This document shows positions 28,201 to 34,619 of a stretch of 64,000 nucleotides of DNA, one piece after another. Location: assembly GCA_963989385.1 (NCBI GenBank), contig OZ022499.1, forward strand, positions 49,341,757 to 49,405,756, read 5' to 3'. Below the pieces are notes generated by a model, which made no database searches, was not told the DNA's origin, and saw only the letters and a program-made list of their open reading frames with translations. The translations under genes and the position numbers were made by a program. The stretch comes from Ctena decussata. Taxonomy: Eukaryota > Mollusca > Bivalvia > Lucinida > Lucinidae. The stretch's first letter is position 1, and every line of letters begins with the position of its first letter.

Positions 28201-31200
28201 ACCACTAGACAATGCTTCATACCAAATTTCAAGCCTCTGAGCCAAGCAGTTCTGGAGAAGAAGATTTTTAAGTATCTTTTAGTTTCAAACCCAAGACCCC
28301 CTGCCGCAGGGCCATTTTTGACCCTGGGGCCACCATTTGAACAAACTTGGTAGAGGACCACTAGGCAATGTTACGTACCAAGTTTCAAGCATCTGAGCCA
28401 AGCAGTTCTGGAGAAGAAGATTTTTAAGTATTTTTTAGTTTCGAACCCAAGACCCCCTGCCCCAGGGCCATTTTGGACCCTGGGGCCACCATTTGAACAA
28501 ACTTGGTAGAGGACCACTAGACAATGCTTCATACCAAATTTCAAGCCTCTGAGCCAAGCAGTTCTGGAGAAGAAGATTTTTAAGTATCTTTTAGTTTCAA
28601 ACCCAAGACCCCCTGCCGCAGGTCCATTTTTGACCCTGGGGCCACCATTTGAATAAACTTGGTAGAGGACCACTAGGCAATGTTACATACCAAATTTCAA
28701 GCATCTGAGCCAAGCGGTTCTGGAGAAGAAGATTTTTAAGTATTTTTTAGTTTCGAACCCAAGACCCCCTGCCCCAGGGCCATTTTGGACCCTGGGGCCA
28801 CCATTTGAACAAACTTGGTAGAGGTCCACTAGACAATGCTTCATACCAAATATTAAAGCCCTAGGCCCAGCGGTTTCAGAGAAGATGTCATTTAAAGCAA
28901 ATTGTTGACGACGGACGACGGACACTTGGTGATCACAATAGCTCACCCTGAGCCTAAAGGCTCAGGTGAGCTAAAAATCAAAACACCTCACATATAATTT
29001 TTAAGATTGTATCTGTCAATGAAAGTGTGCCTTACTGCAAACAAAATCCTTTAGCAACTAAATATACATGTACTTAACTACATGTATTATGTAAATGAAT
29101 AACCTAAGTCAATAAGGTAAACCTAAAAATAGTCCCCTTAAACTCCACTTACGTTTTCATCAAAGAGTTCCTTCTGGTTGTCTATCTTCTGAGTAAGGTT
29201 GCCACCTGTAGTAGAAATCATTTTATACCGTGAAAATTCTAATTATTGGGATAGATAGGTGTGAGCAAAATATGCACAAATCAGACTCCAGTTTCAGCAG
29301 TGCATACACTGTTTGCCATTCCATCTGCATCTTTAGGACACATAAACAGCATTGCAAAACCAAACTTTTCTGTTTAAGGACAATTATAGTAACTATTTTA
29401 GGCGTTCCAATTTTTCAAATTTTAATGGTATTGTCACAAAGAAAGGTAGTCTGAGCAAACACCAAAAATTCATATCAGCCTGCACTTCTTCTGTTAGAGA
29501 TCCAAACAACTTGAGATTTCAAAAATAATTCTTAGATAACTTTTCTTATTTCTAAACAAAAATGTATGTTCTGACACCTACTGAGATGGGAGGCAAAACC
29601 ACAAATGGCAGACTTGCTTCCCATGAATTAACCTAGATCAGATAACATAGACCTGATGGGACCTACATTGTCTGCATGAAGCCAAACTCTCCTAAAATTG
29701 AAAATGGACTTGTCAAAAATGTAAGGCAGAAAGGTCTGCAAGGCAATAATAAGTTAAGAAGCTCTGACAAAAAATGCCTCATCAGCAGCTTTGGAAAGAA
29801 ATTTGTAAATGCACATATACCAACCATTTGCATATTCCAACTCTATAAGAAGTGTATCACCATCAGTGAAGTTGTTGTAATACGTGATGATGTTAGGGTG
29901 GTTTAGGAGCGACAAAATCTCAATCTCATTCATTGCATCTCTCCGTTCTTTCTCTCCTAGTCTTCCCATCTTTATTTCCTTCCACACCACAAGGCTGTTG
30001 TCCTGGAAAAATGTCCAACATATCCCATCAGAAACACTTGACGGAAAATTTATAACAAGTGTTCAGTAAAATTTAAAATTGATCGCTTGGGAAATAAGCA
30101 AGCTAGTATACTGCCATTGAGGGCCCGTGAAAGAGGTCTCATGTAGCATAAAACAGTCTCCAACTTTTATCCATCACATAATAAGGGTGGGGGGGATTTT
30201 TTTAGGCTACAAGTGCTTGTGCCCATGCTGCATTCAGGGTCAATCAATCTGATGGAGACCATACTGAAATTTTAAACTAAATTCTGTCAAGTCTTCACTT
30301 GGTGAATGGCTACCACATTAATGGTAAGGACAAAGTAACTTTGGCTGGACTCAGAACCAGACATACAGTAAAATCTGTCTTAGTGGCCACCTCTATTAAG
30401 GCAAAAAAAAATCTCTTTTTTCCGGTTACCCTACCGACCCTATGATTTTGGGGCCTGCTCAAACTTTTTTATGGCCTTATGGGATTTTTAAGTCTATTTT
30501 TAGGCTACTTTAAAGAATTTTTATACATTTTGCATACAAAAAAGTATTGATAAAAAAATAAGTTGGCCTACCTACCGACCCGAAAAATTTTTGAGATGTA
30601 ACCAGAAACAAGGCATTTTTTTCTTTTGGCCTAAGCAAGCAACCTGTATTAAGCAAGCATGTATTCTGTTTAGTCATGAGATTCCTGATGTTGCGTTTCT
30701 CTTGCTACACATGAAGTAGCGGAAGTGTAACCTGAGCAGTCTCTACATCCCTATTTTGTTGGTCTAGTATTCTGTTTCCAAAACATGCAAATACATTGAA
30801 ATGTACCTGTATTACGCAAGCACCTGTCTTACATGTAAGCAAGCAGATTTTGACTATCCCTTAGGTGCTTGCTTAAAACAGAGTGGACTATTTTTCTATC
30901 TATCCCTTGATACTGAGTCGATAATTTTCTGATCATTACCTCAGGTGTGGTGGGTAGGGCTGACTATCGTCTCAAATTCTGACTATCACAATACTATCAC
31001 TATCGGAGAAACCCCTGTCATGATACTATACTATCAAGGGTCTTACATCAAAATGCATCACGATACATACTATCACTGTCTCTGAATATTGCAATTTCTT
31101 ATGAATTCAGATGATTTAAGTGAGTCCCTCATCTCTAAATTGCATACCAGTGCTGTCCACTATGAGTGTAAGCTTTACCACCATCTTAACAAAAGTTTTT

Positions 31201-32647
31201 TGAAGACACCTTTCAGATTCCTAAATGACATTTGTTTGAAAGACAAGTGTCAAAAACTAGTACACAAGAAGAAAAACTACATGGACAAAAACTATCAAAA
31301 CTATCGATAGTTGAAAGCGCTATCTGCAATAGTTATCACTAATTGAATACACTATCACGAAAGCACTATCAAGGCTACCACTGTCACGATGCATCAATAT
31401 ATCGATGTATCGTTACACCCCCAGTGGTGGGTGGCTAAATTTAGAACTTAGCTCAAAGGGATAACAAACTTATGGGGCGGGCCATTAAACTATTTATGAT
31501 GGTTGCACCAGTTTTCGGGGTATTAACGTTTATTTGCAACATAAAAAATGTGTGATAAACAAAGATCACAAACCGATAGTCTGTGTGCATATAAAAATAT
31601 GTGTTAAGTAATATGTAACTTACATTTCATGCCCGCATGTCCCCATGTTTACAAAGTTGATCAAATCGAAACAGATGCTCAACTGAATCTGCTCTCCGAA
31701 ACTGCCCCCGTTTTCGGGGTTCGTTAAAGAACTCGCCTTCAAAATACATAAGCTGCAGATTCTTCTGATAGCAACTGCCTTCGGGAAACCTGCAGTTCTG
31801 TAGCATGTAGACACGGTCGTTGAATTAACAGAAAAAAGTTCATAATTGAATTAATCGCCGTGTCATGTTCGTCGGTACTTTCCATAAACTTTGCAGTGTT
31901 TCCAATATGGCCGCCTCCACGGTCACCAACCAAGACGTCATGGATGACGTCAAAACTAACGTGCTCTCGCGCGTCAATTACTGTATGATAAAACATGCTG
32001 GTTCAACTTTCTATTTGCAAAAGTAATCGTCTGTAGACGTCCTCGGCAAAAGGAGCGGTATAATCTATTACAATACCCCGAATTCTAGAGCACCCCGAAA
32101 ACAGGTACATCGACCATACAAGAAGCAGATCAGATGCATGCTAAAACACATGCCTCTGGACCGACAATCTAAACAAGCGCCTTAAACTCCACAGCGGTTT
32201 TGGCAGAAACCGCCGAAGAGTGGAGACTATTCCATATAGGAAAAGTCCTTGCGAAGAATGAGGACTGTGCATTTATTTCACACTGGCAAAGATCTGAAGG
32301 ACCTCTATGATGTTAGTTCTGTACCAAAACATCATGTTTTTTCATCGGACAGTTTTTTCAACATAGATATCCGATGAAAAAGACGAAAAAAACTGAGGGT
32401 TCGGTACAGAACTAGGAAAGAGGTATACATCTACACTTTTCCAAGGTTCAGTTTCCAGAAGAAAAATATCGGAGACTGTTTGATAATTCGTCATAAATTC
32501 ACTCACCTCAGTTTTCCGGTATAAATTGGCTTCAGCAAACGCTCCTGTACCTAGTCCACGCACAAATACATAAGATGTCTCTTGTCCTCCTTCAAAAAAC
32601 GAAGGTGAAGAGGCTCGGGTGTCAAAGTTGTCCATACTGGCAGCCAT
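1219..32647 (-). CDS. NEK9: NEK9-like NIMA-related kinase, 19 exons, 3' end outside window
   Basis: Spliced gene; the visible exons sum to 2146 nt (715 codons plus 1 nt). NEK9 is a serine/threonine kinase with an RCC1-like regulatory domain, known in vertebrates to act upstream of NEK6/NEK7 in mitotic spindle and centrosome control. Residues ~28-282 form the kinase: glycine loop at 33-38, VVWK lysine at 55, alphaC glutamate 73, HRD at 147-149, DFG at 167-169, and activation-loop GTP with Thr187 (matching human Thr210) followed by SPE at 192-194. Residues 323-715 carry RCC1-type repeats ([51 protein letters not shown]). The kinase-then-RCC1 order separates NEK9/NEK8 from other NEKs, and the residue match to human NEK9 as I recall it is close throughout. 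Human NEK9 has ~979 residues, so about 250 C-terminal residues should lie left of the window. The start is the first ATG of exon 1. Confidence 0.95.
1974..2141 (-). CDS. NEK9: NEK9 exon 18, last RCC1 blade (residues 643-698)
   Basis: Encodes [40 protein letters not shown], and [12 protein letters not shown]. The frame stays open to a TAA at 1927-1929, but the strong donor GTGAGAG and a matching exon 19 show the gene goes on. Confidence 0.92.
2458..2619 (-). CDS. NEK9: NEK9 exon 17 (residues 589-642)
   Basis: Encodes (I)[39 protein letters not shown], and [12 protein letters not shown] chose the donor GTGAGA over a nearby GTGGTG because it restores the TSDNHV junction seen in the family. Confidence 0.93.
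2778..4970. mobile_element. 2.2 kb TTAA-flanked inverted-repeat element in NEK9 intron 16
   Basis: Begins AGGGAAATCACC and ends with its exact inverse GGTGATTTCCCT, each directly bordered by TTAA. It contains poly-C tracts, a 59-bp tandem triplet and a 46-bp palindrome just outside the right end. No transposase is recognised; a 112-codon frame at 3241-3579 matches nothing I know. TTAA targets are typical of piggyBac, but the ends do not look like standard piggyBac termini. Confidence 0.6.
4364..4525. repeat. 59-bp tandem repeat, ~2.7 copies
   Basis: Units start AATGACATGAG at ~4364, 4423 and 4482 and carry GTAAAAGCTTAGATCAGCTT; near-identical. Confidence 0.85.
4980..5025. repeat. Perfect 46-bp palindrome
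   Basis: Two 23-bp arms meeting without a spacer, centred on CTTATAAG, with CCCAAAAATC at the left end. It lies 10 bp beyond the TTAA-flanked element. Confidence 0.9.
5921..6188 (-). CDS. NEK9: NEK9 exon 16 (residues 500-588)
   Basis: The longest visible exon (268 nt): [40 protein letters not shown], then a basic [19 protein letters not shown] and ending GHNHSAIID. Acceptor TATTTCCAG, donor GTAAGT. Confidence 0.95.
6270..6492. mobile_element. Foldback element, family A copy 1
   Basis: Long inverted arms: AAAACCAACAAAGTGGCATA on the left, GCCATATTGTTGGTTTTGAC on the right, with CAGATCAGTCTGG-type inner arms. A degraded member of the family best seen at 62927-63152. Confidence 0.75.
6550..6778. 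repeat. Family D element (central GAATTTGCTCC palindrome)
   Basis: Shares GTGTACCCATTCACCTTAAG, AAGTTGCTTCCCCTGAAAG and a disrupted AATTTACTCCTAGG core with about 14 other copies in the window. Confidence 0.65.
6823..7235. mobile_element. Foldback element, family A copy 2, interrupted by a SINE
   Basis: Left half GGGCCGTGACACGACAAAAT to 6957, right half 7122-7235 ending GTCAAGTCATGGCTCA. The two halves are split by a 164-bp insertion. Confidence 0.8.
6958..7121 (+). mobile_element. tRNA-derived SINE with 10-bp target-site duplication
   Basis: The head GTGTAGTGGATAAC (A-box-like) and GATTGATCCCC (B-box-like) is followed by a body ending GGGATGTTAAACCTGAGTT and CACTCACTCAC. It is flanked by CCTTAAAGCA at 6948-6957 and 7122-7131. 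The body end resembles the conserved 3' module of some invertebrate SINE superfamilies; family not verified. Confidence 0.8.
7361..7576. mobile_element. Foldback element, family A copy 3
   Basis: Starts GAGCTGCGACACTAGAAAAC and ends TTTTGTCGTGTCGCGGCTC, with CATATGAGC/GCTCATATC at the borders. NEK9 intron 15. Confidence 0.85.
7874..9198. mobile_element. Tandem-array element H1 in NEK9 intron 15
   Basis: Starts CTAGAGCAAGTGAGCAGGGG and GTATACCCC, carries about five ~150-170 bp units (TGACCTTGACCTCTAGGTC at ~8463 and 8776, variants at ~8612 and 8943), then a GGACGGATGGAC-rich stretch and an end hairpin closing CTGGGGTATAAT. A second copy lies at 48714-49606. The architecture resembles bivalve pearl/Helitron-like elements. 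Confidence 0.75.
9238..9284 (-). CDS. NEK9: NEK9 exon 15 (residues 484-499)
   Basis: A 47-nt exon encoding (G)[15 protein letters not shown], the counterpart of human GRLGLDSEEDYYTPQK. The donor GTTTGT lies ~40 bp from the end of a tandem-array mobile element. Confidence 0.94.
9711..13483. mobile_element. 3.8 kb element with ~170-bp inverted ends in NEK9 intron 14
   Basis: The left end (GGCAGATATG, then TTTGATAAAAGCATGAAATTT, AGGGTGGATGCCAAGC and GGCGGCCATCTTGA) is repeated in inverse at ~13310-13483, clearly diverged. The interior is AT-rich. Two minus-strand frames stand out, 10847-11086 (79 codons) and 11216-11345 (~43 codons, after an acceptor-like TATTTTAG), but neither is recognised. 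Confidence 0.7.
13536..13736 (-). CDS. NEK9: NEK9 exon 14 (residues 417-483)
   Basis: A 201-nt exon with [40 protein letters not shown] and [10 protein letters not shown]. Two RCC1 strands surround a short acidic loop (DNEEGDE). Donor GTAAGG. Confidence 0.95.
13786..13899. repeat. 37-bp tandem repeat, 3 copies
   Basis: CTATCATCAGCTTAACACTA followed by TTCTGAAAACTCTA, units at ~13786, 13824 and 13861. NEK9 intron 13, just upstream of exon 14. Confidence 0.9.
13961..14220. repeat. Degenerate family B inverted repeat
   Basis: Carries CATATGATTTGACCCCTCAT and a right arm ATAATTATCC...CATCTCATCTGGAGCTCC, diverged from the copies at 35376-35580 and 41600-41802. Confidence 0.5.
14466..14707. mobile_element. 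Foldback element, family A copy 4
   Basis: Left end GAGCCACGACACGACTAAAC, right end TTTCGTCGTGTCATGGCTCC; a poly-T tract follows. NEK9 intron 13. Confidence 0.85.
14803..14947 (-). CDS. NEK9: NEK9 exon 13 (residues 369-416)
   Basis: Encodes [20 protein letters not shown] then [20 protein letters not shown] and EDFTVCVT. It holds GQLGHGD and [10 protein letters not shown], both close to human NEK9. Donor GTAGGG. Confidence 0.95.
15450..15512 (-). CDS. NEK9: NEK9 exon 12 (residues 348-368)
   Basis: Encodes [20 protein letters not shown] then A. The GHFAVVT strand is typical of RCC1 repeats. Donor GTAAGT. Confidence 0.93.
15530..15737. repeat. Short inverted-repeat element (TATCTCAAAC family)
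   Basis: Left AACTCTCAATATCTCAAACA, right TTGAGATATTGAGAGCTGAC; the same family occurs at 39624-39841. NEK9 intron 11. Confidence 0.65.
16467..16541 (-). CDS. NEK9: NEK9 exon 11, start of RCC1 domain (residues 323-347)
   Basis: Encodes [20 protein letters not shown] then KSAAQ, the first RCC1-type blade (human VYVWGGGKSTPQK). Phase 0 at both ends; donor GTATGA. Confidence 0.93.
17005..17175. repeat. 96-bp tandem duplication
   Basis: TTTATTGACCATTTTTCTTA followed by AGGGAGAGTACTCTC occurs twice, ~96 bp apart. It leads into a family D element at ~17140-17312. Confidence 0.8.
17140..17312. repeat. Family D element
   Basis: Core GAATTTGCTCCCAGAGGAGC followed by AAATTCTTTCC, ending AAAAGTGTAACCATTCACCT. 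Confidence 0.75.
17343..17460 (-). CDS. NEK9: NEK9 exon 10, kinase-RCC1 linker (residues 283-322)
   Basis: Encodes a basic linker, starting [20 protein letters not shown] and ending PVVKSKVTE. It lies where human NEK9 has its basic RKRRREMEEK linker with nuclear-localisation features. Conservation is low, but both splice phases fit and the donor is GTAAGA. Confidence 0.88.
17601..17840. mobile_element. Foldback element, family A copy 5
   Basis: Left GAGCTGCAACAC with a CA expansion, right TTTCTCGTGTTGTGGTCC; inner arms CTCAGCCTGGGCATCTGCCC. NEK9 intron 9. Confidence 0.8.
18039..18100 (-). CDS. NEK9: NEK9 exon 9 (residues 263-282)
   Basis: Encodes [20 protein letters not shown], the DPxxRPSA kinase motif closing the catalytic domain. 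Acceptor TTTTATAG, donor GTATGA. Confidence 0.94.
18310..18545. mobile_element. Foldback element, family A copy 6
   Basis: AACAAGACAAAACCAACAAA on the left, GCTGGTTTTGTCCTGTCCCA on the right. NEK9 intron 8. Confidence 0.8.
18896..19000 (-). CDS. NEK9: NEK9 exon 8 (residues 228-262)
   Basis: Encodes [20 protein letters not shown] then [15 protein letters not shown], kinase helices G-H. The acceptor is CTCATTTCAG and the donor GTATCT. Phase 0 at both ends. Confidence 0.93.
19170..19510 (+). mobile_element. SINE with two tandem tRNA-like heads
   Basis: The first module ATGGCCAAGTGGTTAAAGGT is tRNA-like; a second has GACTCAAGACCCAGAGGTCC and GGGTTAGGTACCCC. The body (GGTCTAAGCCTGCCCAGGAA) is shared with the copy at 19938-20172, and the tail is (CAA)n. 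NEK9 intron 7. Confidence 0.7.
19938..20172 (+). mobile_element. tRNA-derived SINE, second copy
   Basis: Has GTGCAGTCGGTAGTGTG (A-box-like) and CTGGGTTCGATACCC (good B box), then the same body as 19170-19510, lacking the extra first head. It is not a functional tRNA: no acceptor stem pairs across it. Confidence 0.75.
20358..20439 (-). CDS. NEK9: NEK9 exon 7 (residues 200-227)
   Basis: Encodes [20 protein letters not shown] then LTRTFQGT. This is the DIWALGC helix F region of the kinase C-lobe. Donor GTAAGTG. Confidence 0.95.
20555..20740. repeat. Family D element, degraded
   Basis: CACTTTCAGGGTAAGCAAAT and TGCCATTTTCATGTTTTCCT at the left; core AAAGCAAATTCTTTTCTTTA. NEK9 intron 6. Confidence 0.6.
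20850..20899 (-). CDS. NEK9: NEK9 exon 6 (residues 184-199)
   Basis: A 50-nt exon encoding [16 protein letters not shown]. Thr187 is the probable activating phosphosite, and SPE stands in for the kinase APE motif. The donor is GTAAGT. Confidence 0.95.
21008..21147. repeat. ~140-bp imperfect palindrome in NEK9 intron 5
   Basis: Left arm ATTGAATTTATTAAACGAG and AAGATAAGATGC, right arm GCATCTTATCG and GTTTAATAAATTCAATAAAA. Arms of ~65 bp around GAGGCTCTGCCGA, 110 bp upstream of exon 6. Confidence 0.85.
21908..22441. mobile_element. 534-bp TTAA-flanked inverted-repeat element in NEK9 intron 5
   Basis: Starts AGGTAGGTTCCT and ends AGGAACCTACCT, each bordered by TTAA. Non-coding. Same border logic as 2778-4970 but a different end sequence. 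Confidence 0.7.
23101..23230. repeat. Palindrome of ~55-bp arms beside NEK9 exon 5
   Basis: GTATCTATCATGGGTGTGAG on the left pairs with CTCATACCCATGAAAGATAC on the right; GATCACTGTTCAGC/GCTGAACAGTGACC at the centre. Confidence 0.88.
23276..23381 (-). CDS. NEK9: NEK9 exon 5 (residues 148-183)
   Basis: Encodes [20 protein letters not shown], then FGISK, continuing to LAET. It holds the catalytic aspartate (149), the metal-binding DFG and the first half of the activation loop. The donor is GTGAGTG. Confidence 0.95.
23643..23688. repeat. 46-bp inverted repeat
   Basis: 19-bp perfect arms AGATCCAGATGAGGTGGCT around CATAATTA. NEK9 intron 4. Confidence 0.9.
23840..23910 (-). CDS. NEK9: NEK9 exon 4 (residues 125-147)
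   Basis: A 71-nt exon encoding [23 protein letters not shown], kinase helix E leading into the catalytic loop. The acceptor is TATTTTTCAG. A tandem-array mobile element begins about 20 bp into the upstream intron. Confidence 0.93.
23930..26016. mobile_element. Tandem-array element H3, four ~455-bp units, NEK9 intron 3
   Basis: Starts AACAAGAGGACCATTAGGTC with ACGCTCCCCTGAG, and ends with a GACGGACGACGGAC run, then the hairpin AGCTCCCCCGGAGCC/GGCTCAGGGGAGCT and AAAAA. Each unit carries GGCATGGCGGCCATCTTGGT and a GACCTTGACCT box. The start and end both carry CTCCCCTGAG/CTCAGGGGAG in opposite sense. Pearl/Helitron-like by architecture. Confidence 0.78.
26200..26434. repeat. Short inverted-repeat element with poly-C
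   Basis: GGTATACCATATTCTCCTGA on the left and TTATTAGAAGAAATACCATA on the right; related to the element at 59933-60314. Confidence 0.5.
26555..26762. repeat. Family D element
   Basis: Core AAAGAATTTGCTCCCCTGTA then GGAGCAAATTCTTTCC; ends AAAGTGGACCCATTCATCTT. Confidence 0.8.
27198..28977. mobile_element. Tandem-array element H4, ~10 units of ~155 bp, NEK9 intron 3
   Basis: Starts AACAAGAGGGCCAAGAGGCC with CGCTCACCTGA, and ends GACGACGGACGACGGAC then hairpin GCTCACCCTGAGCC/GGCTCAGGTGAGC plus TAAAAA. Units repeat at 155-158 bp in most of the array, carrying GACCCTGGGGCCACCATTTG. It has the same start and end plan as H3, with unrelated units. Minus-strand open frames through it are repeat artefacts. 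Confidence 0.8.
29153..29205 (-). CDS. NEK9: NEK9 exon 3 (residues 107-124)
   Basis: A 53-nt exon encoding [18 protein letters not shown] between acceptor CTACTACAG and donor GTAAGTG. It matches the GGNLYDKI-type segment that follows the hinge in NEK9. Confidence 0.92.
29225..29430. repeat. Family C inverted-repeat element
   Basis: TACCGTGAAAATTCTAATTA on the left; GTTTGCCATTCCATCTGCAT and TTTTAGGCGTTCCAATTTTT inside; just upstream of NEK9 exon 3. Confidence 0.7.
29825..30002 (-). CDS. NEK9: NEK9 exon 2 (residues 48-106)
   Basis: Starts [10 protein letters not shown] after a TTTTCCAG acceptor. It holds the ATP-anchoring lysine (55), the [11 protein letters not shown] segment with the alphaC glutamate, and the hinge LLIELEYAN. 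The donor is a weak GTTGGT, chosen because only this junction gives YANGGN with exon 3. Reading on past it gives a short out-of-family tail. Confidence 0.92.
30955..31424. mobile_element. Short inverted-repeat element, GGGTGTAACGATA-type end
   Basis: Left TAGGGCTGACTATCGTC; right end reads, inverted, TGGGGGTGTAACGATACATC. ACTATC-rich interior. A 73-codon plus-strand frame inside is not recognised. NEK9 intron 1. Confidence 0.5.
31500..32105. other. CpG-rich segment with TTTTCGGGGT ends in NEK9 intron 1
   Basis: Left CACCAGTTTTCGGGGTATT, right AATACCCCG and ACCCCGAAAACAGGT in inverse, plus an internal CGTTTTCGGGG. Minus-strand frames (31739-31996) are unrecognised. It could be an inverted-repeat element or a regulatory CpG patch. 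Confidence 0.4.
31945..31952. promoter_or_regulatory. Consensus CRE palindrome in NEK9 intron 1
   Basis: An exact TGACGTCA, the CREB/ATF palindrome, with a second GACGTCA about 15 bp to its left (31934-31940) and CGCGCG close by. The local CpG density is unusual for this AT-rich window. Function is unproven and it may belong to a mobile element. Confidence 0.4.
32507..32647 (-). CDS. NEK9: NEK9 exon 1 (residues 1-47, start codon)
   Basis: Begins [10 protein letters not shown] and ends YRKTE before the donor GTGAGTG. It encodes a short N-terminal extension and the glycine loop [11 protein letters not shown] second ATG lies four codons downstream, so the exact start is not certain. Phase 0 end. 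Confidence 0.93.
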
Positions 32648-32753
32648 TTGTAAACAAACAGGGCTGGTTTCCTGTTTTGCATTAAGGGAGGCAACTTCAT
32701 TTTGCGTAACAAGTTTTAGCTTTTTAAAAGCATTTGTTCAATTAGCTACAGGC
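32648..32753 (-). promoter_or_regulatory. Probable NEK9 5' flank (minimal)
   Basis: The 106 bp between the NEK9 start codon and the nearest mobile element. No TATA box or initiator can be assigned. The core promoter and 5' UTR must be very short, use the inserted element, or lie further right. This is position-based inference only. Confidence 0.35.
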
Positions 32754-32967
32754 CAGGTGCGGATCCAGGAATTTTGGATAAGGGGTTCATATATTCTGAT
32801 GGGGGGGGGGGGGGGGGGGTGTTCGATTTGTACAGTTTGACTAATTTTTCCTGAAATTCCCCATGAAAATGAAATAATTTAGGTTGAAGAGGGGATTCGT
32901 TTGAACCCCCCCCCACCTCTCCCCACGAACCCCCCCCCACCCCCACGACCCTCTGAATCCGCCACTG
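32754..32967. mobile_element. Inverted-repeat element (CAG..GCGGATCC ends) upstream of NEK9
   Basis: Ends CAGGTGCGGATCCAGG and, inverted, CAGTGGCGGATTCAG. Long G and C runs. Second copy at 54738-54904. Confidence 0.75.
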
Positions 32968-33189
32968 AATGCCTTCATCAATACAAGATTACGGGGACAA
33001 AATTTCACTGTAAACTAGTTTTTCCTGTGTTGTTGATTCAGCTTTTAATACCAGTTTGTTTTATCATTTTTCGTTTGTTCATTTAAAAAAAAAAGACAAA
33101 AAAAAACAGCAAGTTGGTTGAATCAGTGACATAAGTACAGCCCAGCCTTACTGGATAATTAATAAAAATATTTTCAAGATGAAAAGCTT

Positions 33190-33660
33190 TATAAGCTCAT
33201 CCAAGCCAAAGGCTCCAGGGGTGCTTATAGAATAGGCAGGCTCCATCATTGGTATCTATTTGATCTTCCACATTTTCAAACGACGTAATTCTCCTTCAAA
33301 ACCACTGGGCGTCTTGTAATCAAATTTCATATAGAGCCTCCAGGGGTCAGGGAAACAAAAGTTACTTCAAATGGTCTTGGTCACATGACCAACATGGTCA
33401 TTATGCCCATATAAGGTAAAAACCTTTAAAATTCTTCAGAAACAATAGACCAATGGCCTTGAAACTTGGTATGTAGCATCTGGTACATGTACTTGAGTAC
33501 TACCAAGGTTGTTCAAATAATGACCTTGGGCTGACTATGACCTTTTTCACGGCAAGGTCAACTTAACTAAATGGTGCTTTGATATGGGAAAATGCTATAG
33601 CACAAGGTTTCATGGAATTTGCATAAGATTTTTGTACAAAAGTTGGTATATACAGTCAAC
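33190..33660. repeat. Truncated, reversed relative of array H3
   Basis: Carries, in the other sense, GGTCACATGACCAACATGGT, CTTGAAACTTGGTATGTAGC and the AGCTC...AGGCTCC end hairpin at 33196-33230. Intergenic. Confidence 0.65.
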
Positions 33661-33667
33661 TAAATGA

Positions 33668-34614
33668 GAACTAGAAAATTGTGTCTGTAAGACACTAATG
33701 ATGCCCTCGTGCAGCGCCTGTCACAGGAAGTGTACATCCCTTAACAACCTTTTAAGTACAAATGCTATTTACAAAGAAACCACTGAAAACATTACACAAA
33801 CTTCATACTCTATAGTGCAAAATGCAGCCCAAAATGATTTAGTTTAAAAGGCCATAATTCCTTCAGAATTCTTTTTTCTTATCAAAACCAACATGCACAT
33901 CTTCAGTATGTCCACAATAAGTCTCAAGTGTCTGAAAAACAGCCAATGAAAATTGTGGGAGGAGTTTATTACACAAACTACTTACCCTACATTGCAAACA
34001 TATGCCTAAAATGACCAAGTTCAAAAGGGCATAATTCTGTCAAAATTAATTTCAGCTCCAACAAAAACCCACATGCACATCTCCAATATGTCACCAACAT
34101 GTATGCAAAGTTTGAAAATGATAGACTGAAAACGGAGGGAGTTGATTACACAAACTCCATACCCTACAATGTAAAAATTTGCCTAAAATGATTGAGTTCA
34201 AAAGGCTGTAATTTTGTAAAAATTAATTCTAGCTCCAACAAAAACCCACATGCACATCTTCAATATGTCCACAACATGTATGCATGGTTTGAAAAAGATC
34301 CATTGGAAACTGTGGGAGGAGTTGATTACACAAACTACATACCCTACAATGCAAAAATTTGCCTAAAATGACTAAGTTTAAAAGGCTGTGATTCTGTCAA
34401 AATTAATTCTAGCTCCAACAAAACCCCACATGCACATCTTCAATATGTCCACAACATGTATGCAAGGTTTGAAAAAGATCCATTGAAAACTGTGGGAGGG
34501 GTGGATTACATGAACTCTATACCATAAAGCGTGATGAACGGACCAACAACAGACGGATGGACAGACAGGAGCCAATCTTAATGCCTCCTGACTATCGTCA
34601 CTGGGGCATAAAAA
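33668..34614. mobile_element. Tandem-array element H7, ~4 units of ~178 bp, intergenic
   Basis: Starts CTAGAAAATTGTGTCTGTAA and ATGATGCCCTCGTG; units share ACATGCACATCTTCAATATG (~33893, 34070, 34249, 34429); ends GACGGATGGACAGACAGGAG, then CACTGGGGCATAAAAA. Confidence 0.75.
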
Positions 34615-34619
34615 TGAAG

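Noticed and set aside
27669..28946. Minus-strand frames of 79-100 codons with repeated [14 protein letters not shown] peptides
   Set aside because: They lie wholly in tandem array H4 and shift frame between units; no gene support.
31739..31996. Independent 85-codon gene in NEK9 intron 1
   Set aside because: No recognisable domain and a cryptic-element-like context; recorded only as part of the CpG-rich segment.
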